Assembly: GCA_049508565.1 (NCBI GenBank)
Contig: JBELAT010000085.1
Span: 1-9,734, forward strand
DNA: 9,734 nt
Origin: CAIRNS01 sp049508565
Lineage (GTDB): Bacteria > Elusimicrobiota > Endomicrobiia > Endomicrobiales > CAIRNS01
Reading direction: 5' to 3'
This document shows, one piece after another, positions 1-6,070 of this stretch. The stretch's first letter is position 1; every line of letters begins with the position of its first letter. The notes below the pieces were generated by a model that had not been told where the DNA came from, did not search any database, and worked only from the letters and a program-made list of their open reading frames with translations. Position numbers and translations under genes: made by a program.

Positions 1-166
1 GATTTCGGGTTCAAGATGGGTACGAGTACGATCTATTAGTTTCAGTAGCCTAAAAAGAGGCTTTTTCAGCATCGACTATTTATGAGACGAACTCAATTTA
101 TTGCGATTAATGTATCTTATGTGGTGTATCTACTGTCAAATTCTTCACTGTTGACTATTATTATTA
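1..166. other. Left flank with end of an unidentified plus-strand gene
   Basis: Two plus-strand frames are open from the window edge and stop just before or inside the hairpin at 47-62: frame 1 ends at a TAG at 37-39 and frame 3 at a TAA at 51-53. Either could be the C-terminal end of a gene lying mostly outside the window; too few residues are visible to choose or to name it. Frame 1 fits the terminator spacing better because its stop lies 7 bases before the stem. From 67 to 166 I see only AT-rich sequence with no gene, up to the inverted repeat of the transposable element. Confidence 0.35.
47..66 (+). terminator. Candidate rho-independent terminator
   Basis: AGCCT at 47-51 pairs with AGGCT at 58-62 around a six-base A-rich loop, and a run of T residues (62-66) follows directly. 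The T-tract is only on the plus strand side, so it would end a plus-strand transcript entering from the left edge. The stem is short (5 bp), which limits confidence. Confidence 0.5.
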
Positions 167-187
167 GAACAGGTTAGCTGTTAGTAG
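167..187 (+). repeat. Left terminal inverted repeat of the IS66-type element
   Basis: GAACAGGTTAGCTG (167-180) matches the reverse complement of 3124-3137 perfectly, followed by further matches (AG.AG) at the same offset. The outer end is set by the first mismatch at position 166. A weaker outer similarity, CTGTTGAC at 148-155 versus CTATTGAC on the other side, leaves open that the repeat is longer. Confidence 0.8.
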
Positions 188-277
188 TTGTCGACGTAGC
201 GTGAGCAGGTCGCAATAACCACAGTTGTGACAAGACCTCCGAGAATTAACACCGACTGAATCATTCCTCTCCCGAGC

Positions 278-306
278 TGGACACTGTAAAATAAATTTGC
301 TATTAT
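278..306 (+). promoter_or_regulatory. Sigma70-type promoter for the druA-like gene
   Basis: TGGACA (278-283; one mismatch to TTGACA), a 17-bp spacer and TATTAT (301-306; one mismatch to TATAAT). The predicted transcription start, about 7 bases after the -10 box, falls on or next to the ATG at 313. No Shine-Dalgarno sequence precedes that ATG, so a leaderless transcript is predicted. The promoter lies inside the element, so expression does not depend on the insertion site. Confidence 0.6.
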
Positions 307-312
307 TTTTTC

Positions 313-1191
313 ATGCTTCCGGAAACAATCACAAACATTTGCGGCATGCCATTTTCCAATACTGATTTGAAAAAAGTACGCACAATACTACAGGCCAACC
401 CTTTGGTAAACCGGCAAAATCTATCGCGGATGATTTGTCAAGAATTTCAATGGATAGCGCCCAATGGGCGATTGAAAGAAATGTCCTGCAAAGTGGCGAT
501 GTTAAAACTGCACCGCAACGGGCTCATAGAGTTACCCGCACCGCGCCGCACAAGCAATAATGGATACGCCGTAAAAATCAGTTCACTGTCTGACCCTGGT
601 TTTAGCCTGCACAAATCGATACAAGAAATAGGGGCGATAGAAATAAAGCCGGTAGCAACAAAGATGGAATCACGGTTGTGGAACGAGTTGATAGAACGGT
701 ACCATTATCTTGGGCACAAACCATTGCCGGGCGCACAAATACGGTATTTACTCTATTGCCGTGAGGGGTTATTGGGAGCGATAGGTTTTTCAGCGGCAGC
801 CTGGAAGACGGCGCCGCGTGACACGTGGATAGGATGGAACCGTGAGCGGCGGGAAAAAAACTTGCAGTTGGTAGTCAATAATTCGAGGTATTTAATAGTA
901 CCGTGGGTACGGGTTAAACATGTAGCCTCTAAGATATTATCGTTATGTGCACGGCGGATACGGGCAGACTGGAAAGCACGATATGCCTATGAACCGGTGC
1001 TGCTTGAAACCTTTGTTGAAAAAGACCGGTTTAAAGGAACCTGTTATAAAGCAGCGAACTGGGTGTATGTTGGTTCGACGCAAGGGCGTGGCAAGAAAGA
1101 TGTACATCACGAACATCGAGAGCCCATAAAAGATATATGGATGTATCCGCTCCAGACAGATTTTCGTCAAACGTTACAGGGGGGCCAGTGA
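313..1191 (+). CDS. DUF4338 / DruA-like transposon-associated protein
   Basis: 292-residue protein. The N-terminal 100 residues are helix-rich and HTH-like (repeated Leu/Ile spacing around residues 18-75). Residues about 118-275 match my memory of the DUF4338 family: a RYHYLGHKPLPGAQIRYLLY-like block (129-148), a GAIGF segment (155-159), a WIGW segment (172-175), a NNSRYLIVPWV segment (189-199) and a late ETFV...F.GTCY.AANW.YVG stretch (232-254). DUF4338 includes DruA of the Druantia anti-phage system, but similar proteins are common beside IS66-like transposases, as here, and a transposition helper role is the simpler reading; the biochemical activity is not known to me. It is coupled to the transposase by a GTGA overlap. 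The ATG at 313 is supported by the promoter spacing but not by a ribosome binding site; the next in-frame ATG (346) also lacks one. Confidence 0.8.
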   Translation: MLPETITNICGMPFSNTDLKKVRTILQANPLVNRQNLSRMICQEFQWIAPNGRLKEMSCKVAMLKLHRNGLIELPAPRRTSNNGYAVKISSLSDPGFSLHKSIQEIGAIEIKPVATKMESRLWNELIERYHYLGHKPLPGAQIRYLLYCREGLLGAIGFSAAAWKTAPRDTWIGWNRERREKNLQLVVNNSRYLIVPWVRVKHVASKILSLCARRIRADWKARYAYEPVLLETFVEKDRFKGTCYKAANWVYVGSTQGRGKKDVHHEHREPIKDIWMYPLQTDFRQTLQGGQ

Positions 1192-2579
1192 GCGAAACGC
1201 CCGGCATACATTATGATTGTCCCCACTGTCAAACGCTCACGGAAATGCTTGCCGTCAAAGACAAAACAATAGAACAATTGAAAGCAGAAAAGATACTGCT
1301 GGAATATAACATCCGGGAGCTCAAGGAAAAATGGTTTAGCAGGAAGAAGAAATCGCCGGAAGAACAAAGCGTTGAAGCGCGTCCCAAGAAACGGGGAGCA
1401 CCGAAAGGTCATCCGGGGTGGTATAGACAGGAACCTGATCATATTGATGTTGTTGAAGAGGTGACGTTAGGATGCTGTCCGCACTGCGGTGGGAAAGTAG
1501 GTGAATGCGACGATATAGAAGAACATATTCAGGAAGATATCGTTCTTCCCCGGGTAGTGGTCACCCAATACCGGAAGCATCAGTACTGGTGCCGCAGATG
1601 CAAAGCCGTGGTGAGCGGCACGGGCAAAGAGGAGCTTGCTAATAGCTACATTGGTCCCCGGGCAAAGTCAGTAGCTGCTTTCTTAAAATATGATGTCAAG
1701 GTTTCAAATAATGATATCGGGAAGATATTTGCGGAGCTGTGCGGGTTACGGATTGTCCCGTCAACGGTCAATGGGTTCAACAATCAAGCGCGCAATAAAT
1801 GTATCCCGCTATACGAATCGCTCAAAGAAGCGCTGAAGAAGGAGCCGTATATCCACGCCGACGAGACGGGTTGTCCGGTAGATGGCAAAAACCATTGGGA
1901 CTGGGTATTTGCTACCGCCAGCATGTGCCTGCATGTGATCCGTGAGGGCCGTGGTCAGAAAGTGGTCGAGGAAATCCTCGGAAAAAAGTATGGTGGAATT
2001 CTGTTGTGCGATTTCTTGAGCGCCTACAATAAGCTGACTGCAAAAGCCAAGCAACGATGCCTGGTGCACCTTTTGCGGGAGCTCAAAAAGATTCTGGAAT
2101 GCAGCGCAGCTACTGACCCCGCCCATATCTATTGCCAGAACCTCAAAGACCTTATTCAGAAAGCTATAGCCTTAAGCGAGAGCTTTACTGACCATACCAT
2201 ATCCCGCCGGGATTTTATTAAACAACGCACAGCCCTGGAAAAATCGCTGAAAGATTTTCAGTTCCCTGAACTGCAGGGTAAGACTATTAATCGCATTACA
2301 AAACGGTTGATTCGCCATAAGGATGAACTGTTGACCTTCTTGCATCACAAGGGGATTGCCTATCATAATAATTTCGCTGAGAGAATGATTCGTCCCAGTG
2401 TGCTCTTTCGCAAAATTACCTTCGGACATAGATCCCCCAAGGGCACGCTCAATCACAGTGTCTTAATGTCAGTCCTGCAAACGGGCAAGCTTAACGGCAA
2501 GAAATCCGTTGCAATGATCAATGATATTTTCACCTGCCACCATACGCCTTCCCTGACTATCTGCGGGAAAAGTCCTTAA
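1188..2579 (+). CDS. tnpC: IS66-family DDE transposase (TnpC-like)
   Basis: 463 residues from a GTG start at 1188. I prefer this start to the in-frame ATG at 1137 because the GTG overlaps the druA-like stop (GTGA) and follows an AGGGGGG ribosome binding site near 1177-1184. In order: CPHC (residues 11-14), a short coiled coil (about 16-50), a basic linker, a zinc-ribbon-like region with CPHC (97-100) and CRRC (135-138), and the catalytic core. The DDE triad reads as D225 in HADETG, D275 in LLCDFLSAY and E398 in NNFAERMIRP, followed by the family's RK..FG signature. Length, motif order and C-terminus all look complete. It should cut and join the element's inverted repeats. Its stop is 2 bp from the convergent gene's stop. 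Confidence 0.93.
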   Translation: MSETPGIHYDCPHCQTLTEMLAVKDKTIEQLKAEKILLEYNIRELKEKWFSRKKKSPEEQSVEARPKKRGAPKGHPGWYRQEPDHIDVVEEVTLGCCPHCGGKVGECDDIEEHIQEDIVLPRVVVTQYRKHQYWCRRCKAVVSGTGKEELANSYIGPRAKSVAAFLKYDVKVSNNDIGKIFAELCGLRIVPSTVNGFNNQARNKCIPLYESLKEALKKEPYIHADETGCPVDGKNHWDWVFATASMCLHVIREGRGQKVVEEILGKKYGGILLCDFLSAYNKLTAKAKQRCLVHLLRELKKILECSAATDPAHIYCQNLKDLIQKAIALSESFTDHTISRRDFIKQRTALEKSLKDFQFPELQGKTINRITKRLIRHKDELLTFLHHKGIAYHNNFAERMIRPSVLFRKITFGHRSPKGTLNHSVLMSVLQTGKLNGKKSVAMINDIFTCHHTPSLTICGKSP

Positions 2580-2581
2580 CC

Positions 2582-3016
2582 TCAACGAGAACCTTTTTTA
2601 TTATTGCCATTGGTGGGATGCTTCGGAGACTCTTTAAACCGTCGATAATGTGCTTTGAGTCGTTGCACATATGTCGGATCGCTGAGTATATATTTGAATA
2701 AATCGAGAAGTTCTGGGGAGTATTTACTTTGTTTGTTGATGGGATCAAGAAATGGACCGGGCATTGCATCGGTGGGACCAAACCCATAATTGATCGTTGC
2801 CACGTGTTCCCATCCGGATACTTTTATCACATTTATTAAAACACGCTGGCAGTCACACCCGGCTTTATCACAGTACAATTCAATAAATGCATATTGACCA
2901 CACGGCAGTCCGGTTCTGTCTTGCTCCTCTTTGGGAATGGTTGCTACCCGGCATTCCGTTTTCCCTTGTTCAGGAAACCGTTCTATAAATGGTACCATGC
3001 TCCCTTCAAATTTCAT
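2582..3016 (-). CDS. Small Cys-motif protein, transposon cargo, function unknown
   Basis: 144 residues, convergent with the transposase and inside the element's inverted repeats. A central YC-x4-CDC-x-R stretch (residues 48-58; Cys 49, 54, 56) with C22 and C39 could bind a metal, though the ligand set is not a standard zinc-finger pattern. The C-terminal half carries P-x-DP-x-N-x-QS (about 88-97), then a helix and Y-x-x-RL-x-x-HY-x-x-F (117-127), a pattern I have seen in uncharacterised bacterial proteins but cannot assign to a function. The tail is basic and disordered. Translation may start at residue 1 or at M7; neither has a well-spaced ribosome binding site. A plausible promoter at 3061-3089 supports it as a real gene. 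Confidence 0.7.
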   Translation of the reverse strand: MKFEGSMVPFIERFPEQGKTECRVATIPKEEQDRTGLPCGQYAFIELYCDKAGCDCQRVLINVIKVSGWEHVATINYGFGPTDAMPGPFLDPINKQSKYSPELLDLFKYILSDPTYVQRLKAHYRRFKESPKHPTNGNNKKGSR

Positions 3017-3060
3017 GTCGCTATTTTACAAAATCTGCCTGTTGTTTTCCAGGGTAAATA

Positions 3061-3089
3061 TTTATAGCTCACATCAAATGTTCGCTCAA
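3061..3089 (-). promoter_or_regulatory. Promoter for the convergent small gene
   Basis: Read on the minus strand: TTGAGC (3089-3084), a 17-bp spacer, TATAAA (3066-3061). The predicted start is near 3054, giving a leader of about 38 bases before the ATG at 3016. It lies just inside the right inverted repeat, so the gene travels with its own promoter. Confidence 0.5.
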
Positions 3090-3116
3090 GTGGTCTTACG
3101 ATATTTTTATCAGCGA

Positions 3117-3137
3117 CTTCTGGCAGCTAACCTGTTC
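3117..3137 (-). repeat. Right terminal inverted repeat of the IS66-type element
   Basis: CAGCTAACCTGTTC at 3124-3137 is the exact reverse complement of 167-180, with 18 of 21 positions matching when extended inward to 3117. It marks the right boundary of the three-gene element. Confidence 0.8.
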
Positions 3138-3503
3138 CTATGTGAATGTCAATAGCAGACAGCTTAAAATCCGTGTAAAAAGTCCTTTAACTTAAATGAA
3201 TCTGTTGCATAACCCCGAAACTGAAAAAATAGATAAAACAAAAGGTAGAAATGGGTTGCCCTCGGGAAAATAACCTCTTAAAAGCCCCTTTCCGTGCGTC
3301 ATAATTTTGTCATTTTTTAAAATGTTGTTTGTGCAGACTCAAATACAACTATTAAAAGAGAAATGCTTGTTCCTATTCGTGGCAACACTCATCCTGGTGT
3401 TCTCACTTTTTGGAAATACGTTTTCGCTCTCTTCAAAGTTGAGTGGGGATCTCTTATTACAGATCGAAACTATGCACATCAATAGTTTCTAACAGGTTTC
3501 GAG
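3138..3503. other. Gene-poor stretch between the two mobile elements
   Basis: AT-rich sequence between the IS66-type element and the IS110 transposase stop. I see no convincing gene: the only open frame (TTG start 3307, 61 codons) lacks a ribosome binding site and lies in what is probably the non-coding end of the IS110 element. It contains AACAC/GTGTT (in 3383-3404) and two abutting hairpins at 3448-3489, listed separately, and a candidate IS110 end near 3218. Confidence 0.5.
3448..3489 (-). ncRNA. Candidate structured RNA 3' of the IS110 transposase
   Basis: Two hairpins abut with no gap: GATCT (3448-3452) with AGATC (3461-3465), and GAAACTAT (3466-3473) with ATAGTTTC (3482-3489). Each has an 8-base loop. 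They start 15 bases beyond the transposase stop codon. No T-tract follows on the minus strand, so a simple terminator is unlikely. In IS1111-type members of the family the guide (seek) RNA is encoded downstream of the transposase, which this position would fit. Strand and extent are inferred. Confidence 0.35.
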
Positions 3504-4622
3504 TCATTCCCCGAATGGAGCAATCTTCTCTTTTTGTTCTTTTTTTTGTTGTATTCTCACTTCATAGTTTCTTTGCTGTGTAAGCACAGCATAAATCCTC
3601 GTAGTAAGTTTGCGAGCAACTGCGGTTATAGCTTTTTGTGCCCCATGATCATTGAGATTTCTATGAAATAGAGACAAATAAAACTTTTGCAATTCTTGAT
3701 CCTTGCGAATTGCGGACCATGCGCACTGTATCAGTTTACTTCTTAGGTTTGTGTTGCCCATCCGTGTTATAGAACCACGTTTTATGTCATCGCCGGTTGA
3801 TTTCTCCGATGGTACAAGACCAAGAAACGAACCTATTTGATCATAGCGATATAAGTTTCGCCAGTCTCCTATACGAGCCATTAATTGGCTGGCAGTAATA
3901 AATCCGATACCCGGAATACTCATTAAGAATCCAATATTTTTCTTTATGTCATCATCATGTTTGCAAAATGACCTTATTGCTTTGGTAGTATCAATTACGT
4001 TGCTGTTAAAAAATTCGAGACTTAGTATAAGTTTGTTTAGGTGAAATCGAATAGCCGTTGTACATGGAAGTTCTTTGAGTTGCTCCATAACAGCTATAGT
4101 CCAAGTTTCAGTCTCGGGAAACTTTAATCCATTAACCAATAAAAGAGATTTTATCCGGTACTTCGTGGATTTTGCTTGTTGAACAAAAGTATCTCTCATC
4201 TGAATCAGGTGGCGCAGTTCACGGTATTCTTGCGTAGGCACATGCACTGGTCTTAGTTGACCGCCACGCAAATTTTCGGATAGTTTTTTACTATCAAGAC
4301 GGTTTGTCTTAACTCGATTGCTTGGCTCTCGTGGAATATTGGATGCTGAAGTAACCATACAATACTGATGGTGTGAACTTAATTCGTCATACAATCCGAA
4401 TCCGGTGGGACCAGCCTCATAAACAAATGCCACTCGCTTATCGGGATAACGTTTATTCACGTAATTCATTAAATGTTCCCCATTGTAGGGCATCTTTATC
4501 TGTTTCATGTTGCCATCATGCTCTAAAAATGTCGCAGCGATGCTTTTTTTGTCGACGTCTAATCCAGCGAATATATCATATTCGTTGGGAATGAATCTTG
4601 TTGCCATTTGTGCCTTGTTCAT
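3504..4622 (-). CDS. IS110-family transposase (DEDD recombinase)
   Basis: 372 residues, normal for the family. The N-terminal RuvC-like DEDD domain has D22 (AGLDVDKK), E69 (VYEAGPTG) and the KTNRLDSKK block, where D110 is present but the usual preceding aspartate is N107. A helical linker (about 130-230) leads to the C-terminal Transposase_20 domain with a helix-hairpin-helix (SIPGIGF, 235-241) and the P-x-E-x-ST-G segment with S275, the position of the catalytic serine, then the R-x-G-N-x-x-LR signature (287-294). The start is well supported: AAAGGAG at 4637-4631 lies 8 bases from the ATG. These enzymes insert circular intermediates at sites chosen by a structured RNA encoded in the element. 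The reading frame is intact. Confidence 0.94.
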   Translation of the reverse strand: MNKAQMATRFIPNEYDIFAGLDVDKKSIAATFLEHDGNMKQIKMPYNGEHLMNYVNKRYPDKRVAFVYEAGPTGFGLYDELSSHHQYCMVTSASNIPREPSNRVKTNRLDSKKLSENLRGGQLRPVHVPTQEYRELRHLIQMRDTFVQQAKSTKYRIKSLLLVNGLKFPETETWTIAVMEQLKELPCTTAIRFHLNKLILSLEFFNSNVIDTTKAIRSFCKHDDDIKKNIGFLMSIPGIGFITASQLMARIGDWRNLYRYDQIGSFLGLVPSEKSTGDDIKRGSITRMGNTNLRSKLIQCAWSAIRKDQELQKFYLSLFHRNLNDHGAQKAITAVARKLTTRIYAVLTQQRNYEVRIQQKKEQKEKIAPFGE

Positions 4623-4715
4623 TTGAATGTCTCCTTTATAAATTTGCTTTTTACAAAGGATAGTTTAGCATGTTCTCTACTCGACATTCAGCATACAAGA
4701 TTACTATTATTAATG

Positions 4716-4792
4716 ACTGGAAGACTGCTTTATGAGATGTATTAGCCAAGACTAATCATCTTCTTGGTTATTTTTAAGGTTTGGTCTTCAGT
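4716..4792 (-). ncRNA. Candidate bridge-RNA-like fold upstream of the IS110 transposase
   Basis: About 95 bases upstream of the transposase start, an outer stem pairs ACTGGAAGAC (4716-4725) with GTCTTCAGT (4784-4792, one bulge). It encloses a hairpin of GATGTATTAG (4736-4745) and CTAATCATC (4752-4760, one bulge) with a six-base loop CCAAGA. That loop is complementary to TCTTGG at 4762-4767, allowing a pseudoknot or an alternative hairpin. In the IS110 subgroup the bridge RNA is transcribed from this side toward the transposase. No clear promoter was found, so the RNA's ends are unknown. Confidence 0.4.
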
Positions 4793-4857
4793 TTGCACCC
4801 CTTGACCTCCTAAATCAAATATTAGTTTCAACCGGTTATCTATGTGGGTTGGTGTTG

Positions 4858-6012
4858 TCAGATCTTTTCAGTCGATGTCCATGGGAGAACACGAATGGCG
4901 TGGCGGATATGCGTCTGATCGCCACCGTATACCAGGTAGGAGGGCGCTTTATTCTTGGATATTTTTTCCCATTTTAACAAGGTCTTGAGCTGGTCGTCAG
5001 TCACAGTCGCGCCGGATTTTATCTCAACAGGAACGCGTTCGGTTCCATTGTCGATAAGGACGTCAATCTCGTCACCCAGATTGTCGCGCCAGAAATAGAT
5101 ATTTGAAACCAATCCTTTATTGAACCTTCTCTTCAGTAATTCGCTCACCACAAAATTCTCAAACAAAGATCCCCGGCTGGGATGAATGGACAGATGGTCG
5201 GCGTTTTGTATGTTCAATAACCATGTGACAAGACCGGTGTCATAAAAATACAGTTTCGGTGTTTTAACCAGTCGCTTTCCGAAATTGACAAAGTGAGGCT
5301 GCAGCAGATATATTATATAGCTTGCTTCAAGCACCGCGATCCAGGAACGAGTGGTTGGCAAAGATATGCCGCACTCGTTGGCAAGATTCGATATATTGAG
5401 CAGTTGCCCCGTGCGTGCTGCGCACAAACGCAGAAAACGCTTGAACACACTAAGTTCCTTTACCGCCAACATTCTTATTACGTCCCGCTCGATATAACTG
5501 GTTACATACCCCGAGAACCACTGGTCGGGCCGAAGCTTTTTGTCGTAAAGTGGTGGATACATCCCTTTGTATAATAGTTCATCGAGGGTTGACGGCGATC
5601 TCTTGGCCGACTGTAGTTCTTTCAAGCAAAATGGCAAAAGTTCAACTATGCCCACCCTGCCCGCCAATGATTCAGTAATGGATGCCATCAATCCAAATTG
5701 CTGCGAACCGGTCAACACGAACATACCGTGTTGTTTCTTCTCATCAACTATGAGCTTAATGTATGAAAACAGTTCCGGGAGACGCTGAGCCTCATCAATG
5801 ATGGCACCCTGCGGGTAGGCTGCAAGAAACCCACGCGGATCGGAACGTGCGGATTCAAGCGTATCCAGAGCATCAAAGCTGATATAGGGTTTTTTGGGGA
5901 ATGTTGCTCTGACCAGTGTTGACTTGCCCGACTGCCGTGGCCCCGTGACGGCAAGCACGGGGAATCCTTTTGCCATTTCGGCCAGCGTACTCTGTGCAGT
6001 GCGTTTGATCAT
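4858..6012 (-). CDS. AAA+ ATPase with DUF4143-type C-terminus
   Basis: 384 residues from the ATG at 6012. Walker A GPRQSGKST (24-32), Walker B AIIDEAQ (70-76), sensor-like LTGSQQ (100-105), then a helical and winged-helix-like middle (about 185-245) and a DUF4143-type C-terminus with YFYDTGL (255-261), E285 (FENFV), D317 (GDEIDVL) and E330-x-K332 (VEIKSG). The last residues fit a PD-(D/E)xK nuclease-like fold, so the protein could couple ATP hydrolysis to a nuclease-like domain; members of this large family are mostly uncharacterised and often occur near mobile DNA. A TTG at 6060 would add 16 residues, but these run through the promoter/operator repeats, so I prefer 6012. Neither start has a ribosome binding site. 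It stands alone, downstream of no other gene, and the IS110 element sits beyond its 3' end. Confidence 0.88.
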   Translation of the reverse strand: MIKRTAQSTLAEMAKGFPVLAVTGPRQSGKSTLVRATFPKKPYISFDALDTLESARSDPRGFLAAYPQGAIIDEAQRLPELFSYIKLIVDEKKQHGMFVLTGSQQFGLMASITESLAGRVGIVELLPFCLKELQSAKRSPSTLDELLYKGMYPPLYDKKLRPDQWFSGYVTSYIERDVIRMLAVKELSVFKRFLRLCAARTGQLLNISNLANECGISLPTTRSWIAVLEASYIIYLLQPHFVNFGKRLVKTPKLYFYDTGLVTWLLNIQNADHLSIHPSRGSLFENFVVSELLKRRFNKGLVSNIYFWRDNLGDEIDVLIDNGTERVPVEIKSGATVTDDQLKTLLKWEKISKNKAPSYLVYGGDQTHIRHAIRVLPWTSTEKI

Positions 6013-6030
6013 GGAATAAGGATAACATAC

Positions 6031-6070
6031 TTTATACAGATTGACAACTAGACTATACAAACTGTATAAA
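6031..6070. promoter_or_regulatory. Inverted-repeat operator upstream of the ATPase gene
   Basis: TTTATACAG (6031-6039) and CTGTATAAA (6062-6070) form a perfect 9-bp inverted repeat. A third copy of the core, TATACA at 6054-6059, forms a tighter palindrome with TGTATA at 6063-6068. The arms contain TATAAA boxes facing outward in both directions. On the minus strand TATAAA (6036-6031) with a weak -35 (TTGTAT, 6060-6055, spacer 18) would start transcription near 6024, about 12 bases before the ATPase ATG. The arrangement suggests one regulator controlling both directions, possibly the product of a gene elsewhere; this is inference. Confidence 0.45.
6041..6070 (+). promoter_or_regulatory. Strong plus-strand promoter with no gene downstream
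   Basis: TTGACA (6041-6046, consensus) and TATAAA (6065-6070, one mismatch) with an 18-bp spacer, reading rightward. The predicted start is near 6077. From there to 6297 no open frame of useful length exists, and further right the plus strand is antisense to the MFS transporter gene. It therefore might make a small or antisense RNA, or be a by-product of the symmetrical operator. Confidence 0.5.

Larger units (their letters stand above)
167..3137 (+). mobile_element. IS66-type transposon with DruA-like and small cargo genes
   Basis: The 2,971-bp segment is bounded by inverted repeats: the 14 bases GAACAGGTTAGCTG at 167-180 recur as their exact reverse complement at 3124-3137, and similarity continues inward to 18 of 21 positions. 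Inside are a DUF4338/DruA-like gene, an IS66-type DDE transposase and a convergent small gene. IS66 elements normally carry tnpA and tnpB upstream of tnpC and make 8-bp target duplications. Here a DUF4338 gene takes the place of tnpA/tnpB, and the 8 bases outside the ends (159-166 versus 3138-3145) do not match, so the copy may be old, rearranged, or its true ends may lie a few bases off. Both large genes look intact, so the element could still be active. Confidence 0.8.
3218..4794 (-). mobile_element. IS110-family insertion sequence, ends tentative
   Basis: The transposase at 3504-4622 is unmistakably IS110 family, so an element surrounds it; the limits are a guess. AAACTGAA at 3218-3225 is repeated inverted as TTCAGTTT at 4787-4794, and ACCCC lies just outside both (3212-3216 and 4797-4801). 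This would give about 1.58 kb, a normal size for the family, with short inverted repeats near but not exactly at the ends as in the IS1111 subgroup. Repeats this short can arise by chance, so the boundaries carry low confidence while the presence of the element is secure. Confidence 0.5.

Noticed and set aside
1137..1187. ATG at 1137 as the transposase start
   Set aside because: It would overlap the DruA-like gene by 55 bases and has no ribosome binding site, while the GTG at 1188 has one and shares the stop codon.
313..1191. Reading the DruA-like gene as part of a Druantia defence system
   Set aside because: No large DruE-type helicase or other Druantia gene is in the window, and the gene is bounded by transposon ends and coupled to a transposase.
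1809..2126. Minus-strand frame of 105 codons within the transposase
   Set aside because: It is the antisense shadow of the catalytic core; no family resemblance of its own.
159..3145. 8-bp target duplication around the IS66-type element
   Set aside because: The 8 bases outside each inverted repeat (TATTATTA and CTATGTGA) do not match.
3307..3492. 61-codon plus-strand frame with a hydrophobic middle
   Set aside because: TTG start, no ribosome binding site, and it lies in the probable non-coding end of the IS110 element over hairpins; its hydrophobicity is what T-rich sequence gives.
3267..4774. AAAATAACC at 3267-3275 inverted at 4766-4774 as an IS110 end
   Set aside because: A 9-base AT-rich match between regions of this size is expected by chance, and the spacing relative to AAACTGAA differs on the two sides.
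6013..6060. TTG start at 6060 for the ATPase
   Set aside because: The added residues are encoded by the promoter/operator repeats and precede a normal family N-terminus.
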